A stretch of DNA of 6,162 nt from Clostridiales bacterium UBA4821 (GCA_002402315.1 DHFP01000191.1:1-6162), one strand, 5' to 3'. Positions 1 to 5,880 are shown, counted from the stretch's first letter. Notes: generated by a model not told the origin, from the letters alone. Numbers and translations are program-made.

Positions 1-17
1 TGACCACGAGTTTTATC

Positions 18-25
18 AAGGAGGT
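18..25 (+). promoter_or_regulatory. Ribosome binding site of the glycosyltransferase gene
   Basis: AAGGAGGT is a near-perfect Shine-Dalgarno sequence with a 7-nt spacer before the ATG at 33, which fixes that start. No promoter can be seen in the 32 bases before the gene, so its transcription start or upstream partner lies outside the window. Confidence 0.9.
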
Positions 26-32
26 AATTTGT

Positions 33-1145
33 ATGAATGTTTTGATTCTGGCTATCTCTGCAGGCGCCGGCCATATAAAGGCGGCCGAAGCGCTTAAATC
101 ATGCATAGAAGAAAAGTATCCGGGCTCCAGGACCTTGCTGGTTGATGCCCTAAGATACATAAACCCTATTGTCGATAAACTGGTTGTCGGAAGCTACATC
201 AACGCGCTTAAAAAAAGCCCCAAAATATACGGCAAGCTGTATGAAATCGCAGAATCGGGCGATAACCTTTCAGAGGTGAGCCAGACAATCAACAGGATAA
301 TCTCATATAAAATCAGGCGCCTGATAAGGGAGCTTCAGCCTGACATTGTAGTCTGCACACACCCTTTTCCTTTGCAGATGGTTACAAACCTGAAAAGGCA
401 GGATTTGCTCAAAAGCAAGATAGTCACTATTCTCACAGACTATACCATACATCCATTCTGGCTGCATGACGAGGTTGAAGCTTATATCGTGGCCCATTCC
501 GGCATGATGCTTGATATGATAAACAGAGGAATTTCCAAGGATATCATTCATCCTTTAGGCATCCCCGTATCGAAAAACTTTCTGAAAAACTATGATAAGT
601 CTGAAACCAGAAAGGACCTTGGACTTCAGGATATTACAACCGTGCTGATTATGGGCGGTAGCCTCGGTTTCGGAGAACTGAAGGAAACCTTCATGACCCT
701 GCTCAATAGCGATATGGATTTGCAGCTTATTCTGGTTGCAGGCAAAAACCAGAAGCTTATTAAGCAAGCTGAAAAGTACGCTCAAAAGGGAAAGAAACCC
801 GTAAAAATATACAGTTTTACAGACCAGATTCCTGAGCTTATGGCTGCCTCCGATTTTATCATATCAAAGCCCGGAGGGCTGACCATCAGCGAAGCTCTGG
901 TTAAAGGCCTGCCGCTGATAATCATATCCCCGATACCGGGACAGGAGGAAAAGAATGCAAGGTTCCTTTTAAACAGCGGCGTTGCTGCAAGGATATACTC
1001 GAAGCAGAATGTTGAAGAGGTAATCCATCAGGTTATGGGGAACCCCCTCAGAATGAAGCACATGAAGGAAATGGCCCGGCAGCTTGCCAGACCAAATGCA
1101 TGCGAGGATATTGTAACTTTGTTTGAAGAATTGATACGCAAATAG
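33..1145 (+). CDS. MGDG synthase / UgtP-type diacylglycerol glycosyltransferase
   Basis: This 370-aa protein is a GT-B fold glycosyltransferase of family GT28. The family transfers glucose or galactose from a UDP-sugar onto diacylglycerol at the inner face of the membrane, giving glycolipids that serve as bulk lipid or lipoteichoic-acid anchor. The N-terminal MGDG-synthase domain (about 1-175) starts with the GAGH glycine loop (11-14), which replaces the usual GxGHxxAA with GAGHIKAA, and contains TDYTIHPFW (135-143). The C-terminal donor domain has MGGSLG (207-212), then KPGGLTISEA (279-288) and PIPGQEEKNA (300-309), the typical nucleotide-sugar binding region. Length matches the family (B. 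subtilis UgtP is about 380 aa). There is no signal peptide or membrane span, consistent with a peripheral membrane enzyme. The donor sugar and processivity cannot be read from sequence, and clostridia often carry several paralogues, so no symbol is given. It converges on lysS with a shared terminator and is functionally unrelated to it. Confidence 0.88.
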   Translation: MNVLILAISAGAGHIKAAEALKSCIEEKYPGSRTLLVDALRYINPIVDKLVVGSYINALKKSPKIYGKLYEIAESGDNLSEVSQTINRIISYKIRRLIRELQPDIVVCTHPFPLQMVTNLKRQDLLKSKIVTILTDYTIHPFWLHDEVEAYIVAHSGMMLDMINRGISKDIIHPLGIPVSKNFLKNYDKSETRKDLGLQDITTVLIMGGSLGFGELKETFMTLLNSDMDLQLILVAGKNQKLIKQAEKYAQKGKKPVKIYSFTDQIPELMAASDFIISKPGGLTISEALVKGLPLIIISPIPGQEEKNARFLLNSGVAARIYSKQNVEEVIHQVMGNPLRMKHMKEMARQLARPNACEDIVTLFEELIRK

Positions 1146-1182
1146 TAAAAAATCTCCTTCATTAAAGGAGATTTTTTACTAT
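1142..1182. terminator. Bidirectional intrinsic terminator between convergent genes
   Basis: Arms 1142-1159 and 1165-1182 are perfect 18-bp reverse complements around a 5-nt loop (1160-1164). The core is TCTCCTT/AAGGAGA flanked by six A on one side and six T on the other, so either strand reads as a hairpin followed by a U tract. It can stop the glycosyltransferase transcript (+) and the serS-lysS transcript (-). The left arm includes the glycosyltransferase TAG (1143-1145), and the right arm ends 2 bp before the lysS stop codon. Confidence 0.93.
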
Positions 1183-1183
1183 T

Positions 1184-2659
1184 TTATTCTCTTGGTTTCA
1201 TGGTTGGAAACAGAAGCACATCACGTATTGAATATGAATCGGTTAACAGCATTATCAGCCTGTCAATTCCTATTCCCAAGCCGCCTGTCGGAGGCATACC
1301 ATATTCAAGAGCGTTTACAAAGTCATCATCCATCATATTGGCTTCTTCATCTCCGGCATTTCTTGCCTCAACCTGTTTGACAAATCTCTCTTTCTGGTCT
1401 ATAGGGTCATTAAGCTCAGAGTAAGCATTACCGAATTCCCATCCTGCTATGAAGACCTCAAACCTTTCAGTCAATCTGGGATTTGAAGGTTTTTTCTTGG
1501 TTAAAGGACTGCCTTCAACAGGATAATCATATATGAAAGTCGGTTGAATAAGGTTCTTTTCAACCTTCTCTTCAAAAAACAGGTTTACAACCTCACCCCA
1601 TGTATCGCTGTCCTTAACACTGATTTTATGTTGTCTGGCTGTCATTCTGGCATCTTCATCAGTTTCAACCTTATTAAAATCAACACCGCTGTATTCCTTA
1701 ATTGAGTCCAGCATACTTATCCTTTTCCATGGCGTTGATAAATCAATCTCTTTCTCCTGATATATAATCTTTTCGCTTCCCAAGACGTCTTTAGCCGCTG
1801 TGGATATCAGTTCCTCCGTTAAATTCATCATATCATGATAATCTTTATATGCTTCATAGATTTCTATCATAGTAAATTCAGGGTTGTGCTTTATGGAAAT
1901 ACCTTCATTTCTAAAGTTTTTGGCTATTTCAAAAACCTTTTCGAGGCCGCCTACTATTAATCTTTTAAGATATAGTTCAGGAGCAATTCTTAGATATAAA
2001 GCAATATCCAGGGTATTATGATGTGTTATGAATGGCCTTGCTGAAGCACCTCCTGCTATAACATTCAGAATAGGCGTATCTACTTCCAGAAATCCTCTTT
2101 TTTCTAAAAAGTTTCTAATGAAAGATATTATCTTGCTTCTGGTAATAAAGGTCTTTTTGACATCAGGATTCACAATTAAATCCACATATCTTTGTCTGTA
2201 TCTCAAATCGGTATCTTTCAATCCATGCCATTTTTCGGGAAGTATTTGCAGAGATTTTGAAAGAAGAATAAGCTCCCTGGCTTTTACGGAAATTTCTCCT
2301 CTATGGGTTTTAAAAACCTCACCTTTAACGCCAATAATATCGCCAATATCATACTTTTTGAATTGGTTATATGCTTCTTCTCCCACTTCGTCTGTCTTTA
2401 CATATATCTGTATTCTTCCCTCTAAATCCTGAATGTTGCAGAAGCTGGCTTTCCCCATCTCCCTCTTGGCCATAATTCTTCCTGCCAGACTAATAACTTT
2501 ACCCTCGAATTTTTCAAAACTATTTAAAATCTCTTCCGAGTTATTGGTCTTATCATACTTAACAATTTGAAACGGATCCCGGCCTTCTTCCTGAAGGGCA
2601 AGAAGTTTATCTCTTCTTATTTTTAATAATTCATTAATCTCTAATTCTTTATTTTCCAT
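1184..2659 (-). CDS. lysS: Lysyl-tRNA synthetase, class II
   Basis: This 491-aa cytoplasmic enzyme attaches lysine to tRNA-Lys using ATP. After a helical N-terminal extension, the OB-fold anticodon-binding domain spans about 55-135 ([19 protein letters not shown]). The class II catalytic core follows: motif 1 around 174-196 ending GFLEVDTP, motif 2 as [18 protein letters not shown] (249-266), and motif 3 as [13 protein letters not shown] (459-471). [13 protein letters not shown] (153-165) and [14 protein letters not shown] (202-215) are further bacterial LysRS hallmarks. Length is standard (E. coli LysS is 505 aa) and nothing is missing. The ATG is supported by AAGGGAG 11 nt upstream. It lies 33 bp behind serS on the same strand with no terminator between them, so the two are probably cotranscribed. 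In many Firmicutes lysS instead follows greA or dus-type genes. Hand counts of a few lines give about 37% GC, lower than serS and the glycosyltransferase (about 47%). Confidence 0.97.
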   Translation of the reverse strand: MENKELEINELLKIRRDKLLALQEEGRDPFQIVKYDKTNNSEEILNSFEKFEGKVISLAGRIMAKREMGKASFCNIQDLEGRIQIYVKTDEVGEEAYNQFKKYDIGDIIGVKGEVFKTHRGEISVKARELILLSKSLQILPEKWHGLKDTDLRYRQRYVDLIVNPDVKKTFITRSKIISFIRNFLEKRGFLEVDTPILNVIAGGASARPFITHHNTLDIALYLRIAPELYLKRLIVGGLEKVFEIAKNFRNEGISIKHNPEFTMIEIYEAYKDYHDMMNLTEELISTAAKDVLGSEKIIYQEKEIDLSTPWKRISMLDSIKEYSGVDFNKVETDEDARMTARQHKISVKDSDTWGEVVNLFFEEKVEKNLIQPTFIYDYPVEGSPLTKKKPSNPRLTERFEVFIAGWEFGNAYSELNDPIDQKERFVKQVEARNAGDEEANMMDDDFVNALEYGMPPTGGLGIGIDRLIMLLTDSYSIRDVLLFPTMKPRE

Positions 2660-2670
2660 AGTATCATTTA

Positions 2671-2677
2671 CTCCCTT
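2671..2677 (-). promoter_or_regulatory. Ribosome binding site of lysS
   Basis: On the minus strand AAGGGAG lies 11 nt before the lysS ATG (2659). The spacing is slightly long but usable. The whole site falls in the 33-bp serS-lysS gap, which has room for no separate promoter. Confidence 0.75.
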
Positions 2678-2692
2678 AAGTATTATGCGGCG

Positions 2693-3919
2693 TTATTTTT
2701 TCACTATCTTCTCCTGACCGTTCATATATGGTCTGAGCGCTTTCGGTATAATAACCGAACCGTCAGCCTGCTGGTTGTTTTCCAATATCGCCAGAGCTGC
2801 CCTGTCTGTTATCATGGTAGAAGAAATTGTATGGGGATTAAAGTTCTGCTCCCCTTTACAGCGAATGTTCAGCCTTCTGGTCTGATAATCCAAAAGATTG
2901 GTATTCGAATGGGTCTCCCTGTATTCCTCAAAACCGCTGAACCAACCTTCCACATCATACTTCTTATAGCCGGGAGCTCCCATATCTCCAAGACAAACCC
3001 TTACTACACGATACGGTATCTCCAGCATCTGCATGAAATCCTCAACGTTTTTCTGACATTCCATATGCCACTTTTCGGATTCTTCCGGGCGACAGAATAC
3101 TATTTGCTCTACCTTGTGGAATTGGTGAACTCTGAAGGCTCCCTTTGATTTTCTGCCGTAAGACCCAGCTTCAGTCCTGAAGCATGGTGTAAAAGCCGTA
3201 TACATTCTCGGCAGTGTATTTTCAGGAATAATTTCGTCATCGTGGTAGGATACCAGCGTCTGCTCAGACGTTCCGATAAGGTATAGTTCTTCTTTCCCAA
3301 TTTTGTAAAGTTCATCTTCGCCGAACGGCAGATAGCCTGTCCCAAAGAAGGTACGTTTCTTGGCCAGAATCGGAGTCATCATCAGTTCAAACCCCCGTTC
3401 GACCAAAACATCCATAGCAAGGCGGTATATAGCCCATGTCAGCCTTGCTCCATCGCCTTTCCAGTAGTAGAAGCCAGCAGCAGCAACTTTGGTACCTCTC
3501 TGCAGGTCTAAAATTCCAAGGTCAGCGCCAATAACGTCATGCGTTTTGGGTTGGAAATCGAATTTCGGTTTCTCTCCCCATTTATGTAATTCAACATTGT
3601 CCTCATCATCCTTGCCTTCGGGCGTATCGCCTGCAAGCAGATTGGGCAGTAAAGCCCAGAGGTTATCCCGCTCTTCCAGCAGGCGGTCGGTTATTTCTTT
3701 TAGTTCGGCAATCTTGACCTTAAGCTCTTTTGCCTTTTCGCGCCCTTCCGGACCGGATATTTTGTTTATTTCACTTCTGGCGTCATCAAGGGCGGCCTTT
3801 TTTTCAATATATTCCTTGTCTACAGATACCAGCCTTTCGACATCTACATCGGACTGCCTTTTTTTACACAGTTCTTTTATCATCTCCGGATTGCTTCTGA
3901 CTAGTTTTATATCAATCAT
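2693..3919 (-). CDS. serS: Seryl-tRNA synthetase, divergent form
   Basis: This 408-aa class II synthetase charges tRNA-Ser (and tRNA-Sec, if present) with serine in the cytoplasm. The N-terminal tRNA-binding domain starts with the family signature MIDIKLVRSNPE, and a two-helix coiled coil (about 29-90) ends at LLPNLLAGDTPEGKDDEDNVE. The coiled coil looks about 15 residues shorter than usual, explaining the length (typically about 425). The catalytic domain has motif 2 as FTPCFRTEAGSYG (243-255) and ends with AILENNQQADGSVIIPKALRPYM. Three signatures are atypical: the serine-site TAE is TSE (217-219), the usual EISSCSN is ETHSNTN (335-341), and HTLNGSGLAVGR is HTISSTMITDR (363-373), one residue shorter. 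Expected Arg/Glu in motif 2 (R248, E250) and the ETHS glutamate (E335) are present, so it is likely active. It may be the only SerRS or a second, specialised copy; this cannot be settled here. It is first of the serS-lysS pair. Confidence 0.93.
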   Translation of the reverse strand: MIDIKLVRSNPEMIKELCKKRQSDVDVERLVSVDKEYIEKKAALDDARSEINKISGPEGREKAKELKVKIAELKEITDRLLEERDNLWALLPNLLAGDTPEGKDDEDNVELHKWGEKPKFDFQPKTHDVIGADLGILDLQRGTKVAAAGFYYWKGDGARLTWAIYRLAMDVLVERGFELMMTPILAKKRTFFGTGYLPFGEDELYKIGKEELYLIGTSEQTLVSYHDDEIIPENTLPRMYTAFTPCFRTEAGSYGRKSKGAFRVHQFHKVEQIVFCRPEESEKWHMECQKNVEDFMQMLEIPYRVVRVCLGDMGAPGYKKYDVEGWFSGFEEYRETHSNTNLLDYQTRRLNIRCKGEQNFNPHTISSTMITDRAALAILENNQQADGSVIIPKALRPYMNGQEKIVKK

Positions 3920-3924
3920 AGATA

Positions 3925-3933
3925 CTCCCCCCT
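3925..3933 (-). promoter_or_regulatory. Ribosome binding site of serS
   Basis: On the minus strand AGGGGGGAG precedes the ATG at 3919 by 5 nt. This G-rich Shine-Dalgarno supports the annotated start, which also gives the conserved SerRS N-terminus MIDIKLVR. Confidence 0.82.
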
Positions 3934-3994
3934 AGTTAAACTTATCTCATTTTACAACAAATTTTCAGGGTTTTCCATCTTTATGTTTAAATTT

Positions 3995-4042
3995 CTTCAA
4001 CTTATACATTGAAGCGTAATTGAAGTAAAAAACTATTTGAAG
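3995..4042 (-). repeat. Three CTTCAA copies facing one TTGAAG in the serS leader
   Basis: On the minus strand CTTCAA occurs at 4037-4042, 4020-4025 and 4009-4014, followed by a single complementary TTGAAG at 3995-4000. The last element could pair with any of the three, giving mutually exclusive short stems about 75-120 nt before the serS start. The repeats are only 6-8 bp in AT-rich DNA, so chance is a real alternative. Confidence 0.3.
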
Positions 4043-4088
4043 TACTAGGTCTGGAAAAGATAGAACATGACCATGTGTTACTAAAACC

Positions 4089-4105
4089 AGCACTTCTAAA
4101 GCGCT
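4089..4105 (-). other. Small RNA hairpin in the serS leader
   Basis: In the minus-strand RNA, AGCGCUU and AAGUGCU pair over 7 bp with a UAG loop. One pair is G-U on this strand but A-C on the other, so the fold favours the serS-sense transcript. It is followed by GGTTTTAG, which is not a proper U tract, so it is not called a terminator. Confidence 0.35.
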
Positions 4106-4146
4106 AAAAACACATAATCAAAGGCAGGCAGACAATATTACGAATC

Positions 4147-4176
4147 TATAAAGACAAGTGGAATTTTCTCTGTCAA
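4147..4176 (-). promoter_or_regulatory. Weak second candidate promoter for serS
   Basis: On the minus strand a perfect TTGACA (4171-4176) is followed after 18 bp by TTTATA (4147-4152), or after 20 bp by TATAGA (4145-4150). Neither -10 box is convincing. The -35 lies inside the loop of the hairpin 4152-4194. Confidence 0.2.
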
Positions 4177-4194
4177 TGAAACTTCCAGTTGTCT
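4152..4194 (-). repeat. Imperfect inverted repeat, 12-bp arms
   Basis: The arms AGACAAGTGGAA (4152-4163) and TTCCAGTTGTCT (4183-4194) are complementary at 11 of 12 positions around a 19-nt loop. It could be a leader stem or a DNA site. The loop holds the TTGACA hexamer at 4171-4176, so stem formation and promoter use would overlap. Confidence 0.4.
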
Positions 4195-4210
4195 GTTTGC
4201 CATGCAAACA
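4194..4210. promoter_or_regulatory. Perfect 17-bp palindrome, possible operator
   Basis: TGTTTGCCATGCAAACA has perfect 7-bp arms (4194-4200, 4204-4210) around a CAT centre, the usual geometry of a site for a dimeric helix-turn-helix repressor. It lies about 60 bp downstream of the candidate serS promoter start, where a bound protein would act as a roadblock. I do not match it to a known regulator. A short RNA hairpin is the alternative. Confidence 0.4.
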
Positions 4211-4275
4211 ATCAGATGTTTTTTAGCTTTTCAGGTTCTATTATATCATTTTATCTTAAATATTATAGCTCTATC

Positions 4276-4303
4276 CTTATAAAAATAGACTTTTCTTTGT
4301 CAA
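4276..4303 (-). promoter_or_regulatory. Candidate sigma-A promoter for serS-lysS
   Basis: On the minus strand TTGACA (4298-4303) is followed after 16 bp by TATAAG (4276-4281), a perfect -35 and a 5-of-6 -10. Transcription would start near 4269 and run through a long leader into serS. The spacer is one base short of optimal. It is the best-scoring promoter seen by eye in the gap. Confidence 0.5.
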
Positions 4304-4305
4304 TA

Positions 4306-4334
4306 TGGAATTTACTTCTCGGTGGAATTTACTT
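4306..4334. repeat. 12-bp direct repeat next to the serS -35 box
   Basis: TGGAATTTACTT occurs exactly twice, at 4306-4317 and 4323-4334, with a 5-bp spacer (17-bp period). The proximal copy stops 2 bp before the TTGACA of the candidate promoter, so copies centre near -43 and -60. That arrangement is compatible with an activator or with a phosphorylated response regulator, but the binding protein is unknown. Confidence 0.5.
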
Positions 4335-4395
4335 TTTCATTCAACGCAAATTTTATTATTGCAAAAACAAAACATAGTAATCCAAAACATAAATA

Positions 4396-4424
4396 TCCTC
4401 ATAAAGGAAGCTTTACATAAAGCT
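4396..4424 (-). other. Weak stem-loops at the end of the amidohydrolase gene
   Basis: AGCTTTA/TAAAGCT (4409-4415, 4418-4424) overlaps the amidohydrolase stop codon, and TCCT/AGGA (4396-4399, 4405-4408) follows directly. On the minus strand the second stem is followed by TATTTATGTTTT. Stems are short and the U tract is interrupted, so any terminator is weak and some readthrough toward serS is possible. Confidence 0.3.
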
Positions 4425-5456
4425 AGCATCATCTGGATTTTTTATTAATATACTATGTTCTTGTCTATTTGGTACTGGTTTCTTAATTTCAATCTCTTCT
4501 GTTAAGTTCTGTTCCGAATAGGTTTCTATCATATCCTCTAAGGATAATGCTTTTAAAAAGTTTAAAGATGATACCTTTCGTCTTGTTGTATAAGGAATTG
4601 CAAGTCTGCTAAGAACATTCAACTCTTGTTCAATGTTCCCCCACGGTGAATCAGTTGCAAAAATAATACTATCCTCACCCGCTATCTTCAATGCTTTATA
4701 ATATAAATCTAATTCGGATTCTATTCTAGGTTCATCCGGATAATCAAATAAGTCATTTATTCTATCATTATACAGTAGTAAAGATGGACACGTGTCAATA
4801 AATAACTTGGGATTCTTCGCCACCTCATTTAAAGCATCATAGTTTAGTCGACAGAAATGTGCTAGAATAATATTTCCTTCATACCTCTTTGAAAATCTTA
4901 TAGCATTCATTGGATGATCAACTTTGTCTGGTCCTGTATGAATCAGTAGAGGACGTTTCGATGGAATACTTTTAATTTCATCTAATGATCTATAAGAAAA
5001 TTTGGGATGAAGCTTATATCCATAAAATAAATCTCTAAAAAAGCTTTCAAAATGTGAGATTTCCTTTTTTATAGTCGTATTAGCTAAGCTTAAGTATATA
5101 AACGGCAAAATCCTGCCTTTATATTGACTGCATTTGATTAATAGCTCCTCATTATATTCTCTTAAAGGGTCAGGACCAGTATATACTACCTTACCACAGT
5201 GAATACACCAGATTTTCAACTCACCATCATTATCTCCATCCGCTATTCGGATATAATGATTAGCAACATCTTTCTGACATCTAAATTCTGTTATAGTCGG
5301 ATTTAACGTTACAATAGCCCTTGATATATGATATTTGTCCATATCTTCTATTAGGTTCTCTAAAACATACTCTGGGCAGAAAAAACTATCATCTTGGTTA
5401 ACATTTATATGCACATGTCCATCAAATATCATATAGTTGCTTTGATTATTTATCAT
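4413..5456 (-). CDS. Amidohydrolase (Amidohydro_2-like), RiPP-associated context
   Basis: This 347-aa protein is a TIM-barrel metal-dependent hydrolase. All expected ligands are visible: HVH after strand 1 (H14, H16), lysine in GYKLHP (K148), histidines in LLIHTG (H173) and ILAHFC (H200), and the catalytic aspartate in FATDSPWG (D269). The family hydrolyses C-N bonds or decarboxylates small substrates; the substrate is unknown. Residues 59-100 hold an insertion with WCIHCGKVVYTG (C84, C87), like half of a zinc-ribbon knuckle. After the barrel comes a polar tail of about 30 residues ending PDDASFM. The ATG at 5456 is chosen because GAGGG lies 7 nt upstream; an in-frame ATG at 5495 would add 13 residues but has no ribosome binding site. 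It sits 141 bp behind a PqqD-like gene on the same strand in AT-rich DNA (about 31% GC in sampled lines), suggesting peptide maturation as an inferred role. Confidence 0.82.
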   Translation of the reverse strand: MINNQSNYMIFDGHVHINVNQDDSFFCPEYVLENLIEDMDKYHISRAIVTLNPTITEFRCQKDVANHYIRIADGDNDGELKIWCIHCGKVVYTGPDPLREYNEELLIKCSQYKGRILPFIYLSLANTTIKKEISHFESFFRDLFYGYKLHPKFSYRSLDEIKSIPSKRPLLIHTGPDKVDHPMNAIRFSKRYEGNIILAHFCRLNYDALNEVAKNPKLFIDTCPSLLLYNDRINDLFDYPDEPRIESELDLYYKALKIAGEDSIIFATDSPWGNIEQELNVLSRLAIPYTTRRKVSSLNFLKALSLEDMIETYSEQNLTEEIEIKKPVPNRQEHSILIKNPDDASFM

Positions 5457-5463
5457 ACATATT

Positions 5464-5468
5464 CCCTC
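5464..5468 (-). promoter_or_regulatory. Ribosome binding site that decides the amidohydrolase start
   Basis: On the minus strand GAGGG, within TAGAGGGA, lies 7 nt before the ATG at 5456. The alternative in-frame ATG codons at 5495, 5477 and 5474 have no comparable site upstream. Confidence 0.65.
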
Positions 5469-5484
5469 TAACATCATAGAAATA

Positions 5485-5565
5485 TTCTGAAACATATGGG
5501 TACTATTGTTTAAAAGTGAAGCATTCTATAACAATGCAGTTTTAGATAATCCATTTGTTTCAGAA
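5485..5565. repeat. 81-bp imperfect palindrome between pqqD-like and amidohydrolase genes
   Basis: Outer arms 5485-5499 and 5551-5565 are complementary at 14 of 15 positions. Inside them 5505-5515 can pair with 5540-5550 (9 of 11, plus two G-U pairs in plus-strand RNA), and GCATT/AATGC (5521-5525, 5533-5537) closes the tip. The element fills most of the 141-bp gap, so it may be an mRNA processing or stability stem, or a small mobile-element remnant. No U tract follows, so it is not an ordinary terminator. Confidence 0.55.
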
Positions 5566-5597
5566 ATAACTATAGAATACAATAAAATTTACTGTGG

Positions 5598-5873
5598 TTA
5601 TTTCAATGTAATAATCTTTCTTAATTCTAATTCTTCAAAAAATTTTATAAAATCTTGCTCAAGTTGTAATTGGTCTAATCCTCTTTGCTCTGCAAAATAT
5701 GTAGCTAATTCTTTTATATTTTTCTTGCCATCAAGTAGCTCCAATATACTATTTCCGTCAGAAGTAAGCATATGAAATCCACTAGTTTCTAAATTGAATA
5801 TAACACACTTACCTTCTTGCTCCTTAATACGAATATTATTTTTTTCCGGTATCAACATAGTCTTATCTTTCAT
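5598..5873 (-). CDS. PqqD-like protein, stand-alone RiPP recognition element
   Basis: This 91-aa protein has the PqqD/RRE winged-helix pattern. Beta strands (about 13-35) run through IRIKEQEGKCVIFNLETSGFHMLT, helix SDGNSILELLDGKKNIKEL follows (38-56), and the acidic helix LEQDFIKFFEELELRKII closes it (71-88). Such domains bind the leader of a ribosomally made precursor peptide and hand it to a partner such as a radical SAM enzyme, a cyclase or a protease; they have no catalytic residues. The family is usually 80-100 aa, so this looks complete. AAGGAGGG 7 nt upstream fixes the ATG at 5873. It lies 65 bp behind an unidentified gene and 141 bp before an amidohydrolase on the same strand. It could be a lasso-type B1 protein or a sactipeptide/mycofactocin-type PqqD; the expected partners are not in the window. 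Confidence 0.8.
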   Translation of the reverse strand: MKDKTMLIPEKNNIRIKEQEGKCVIFNLETSGFHMLTSDGNSILELLDGKKNIKELATYFAEQRGLDQLQLEQDFIKFFEELELRKIITLK

Positions 5874-5880
5874 TATAAAC

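Larger units (their letters stand above)
3920..4412 (-). other. Gene-free leader and promoter region upstream of serS
   Basis: About 490 bp separate the end of the amidohydrolase gene from serS. No ORF here has both a ribosome binding site and a credible protein. The region contains a candidate promoter (4276-4303), direct repeats, a palindrome and hairpins listed separately. If the promoter is used, serS has an untranslated leader of roughly 350 nt. The T-box antiterminator signature (GGGTGGNACCGCG on the minus strand) is absent, and no hairpin followed by a U run (an attenuator) is evident. Confidence 0.6.

Noticed and set aside
2028..2432. 134-aa plus-strand ORF inside lysS, and a 148-aa one at 3489-3935 over serS
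   Set aside because: Both are antisense shadows of well-conserved synthetase genes, with low-complexity Ser-rich or Leu-rich translations.
4341..4365. Terminator hairpin GCAA/TTGC downstream of the amidohydrolase
   Set aside because: The stem is 4 bp and the T-rich stretch lies before, not after, the stem on the minus strand.
4318..4370. CRISPR-like repeat from the 12-bp direct repeats
   Set aside because: Only two copies, a 5-bp spacer and no further units.
4189..4377. 62-aa hydrophobic plus-strand ORF
   Set aside because: It begins with TTG, has no ribosome binding site, covers the promoter and repeats of serS, and its hydrophobicity follows from AT-rich sequence.
3920..4412. T-box riboswitch for serS
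   Set aside because: The minus strand lacks GGGTGGNACCGCG and any terminator hairpin before serS, despite the suggestive gap length.
5493..5495. Earlier ATG for the amidohydrolase (360 aa)
   Set aside because: No Shine-Dalgarno precedes it, it falls inside the palindrome, and the ATG at 5456 has GAGGG at 7 nt.
5457..5597. Precursor peptide in the 141-bp gap
   Set aside because: The longest minus-strand ATG frame has 13 codons with no ribosome binding site; the gap is mainly palindrome.
5506..5775. 89-aa plus-strand ORF over the pqqD-like gene
   Set aside because: It is mostly antisense to the pqqD-like gene and lacks a ribosome binding site; the minus-strand frame has family motifs.
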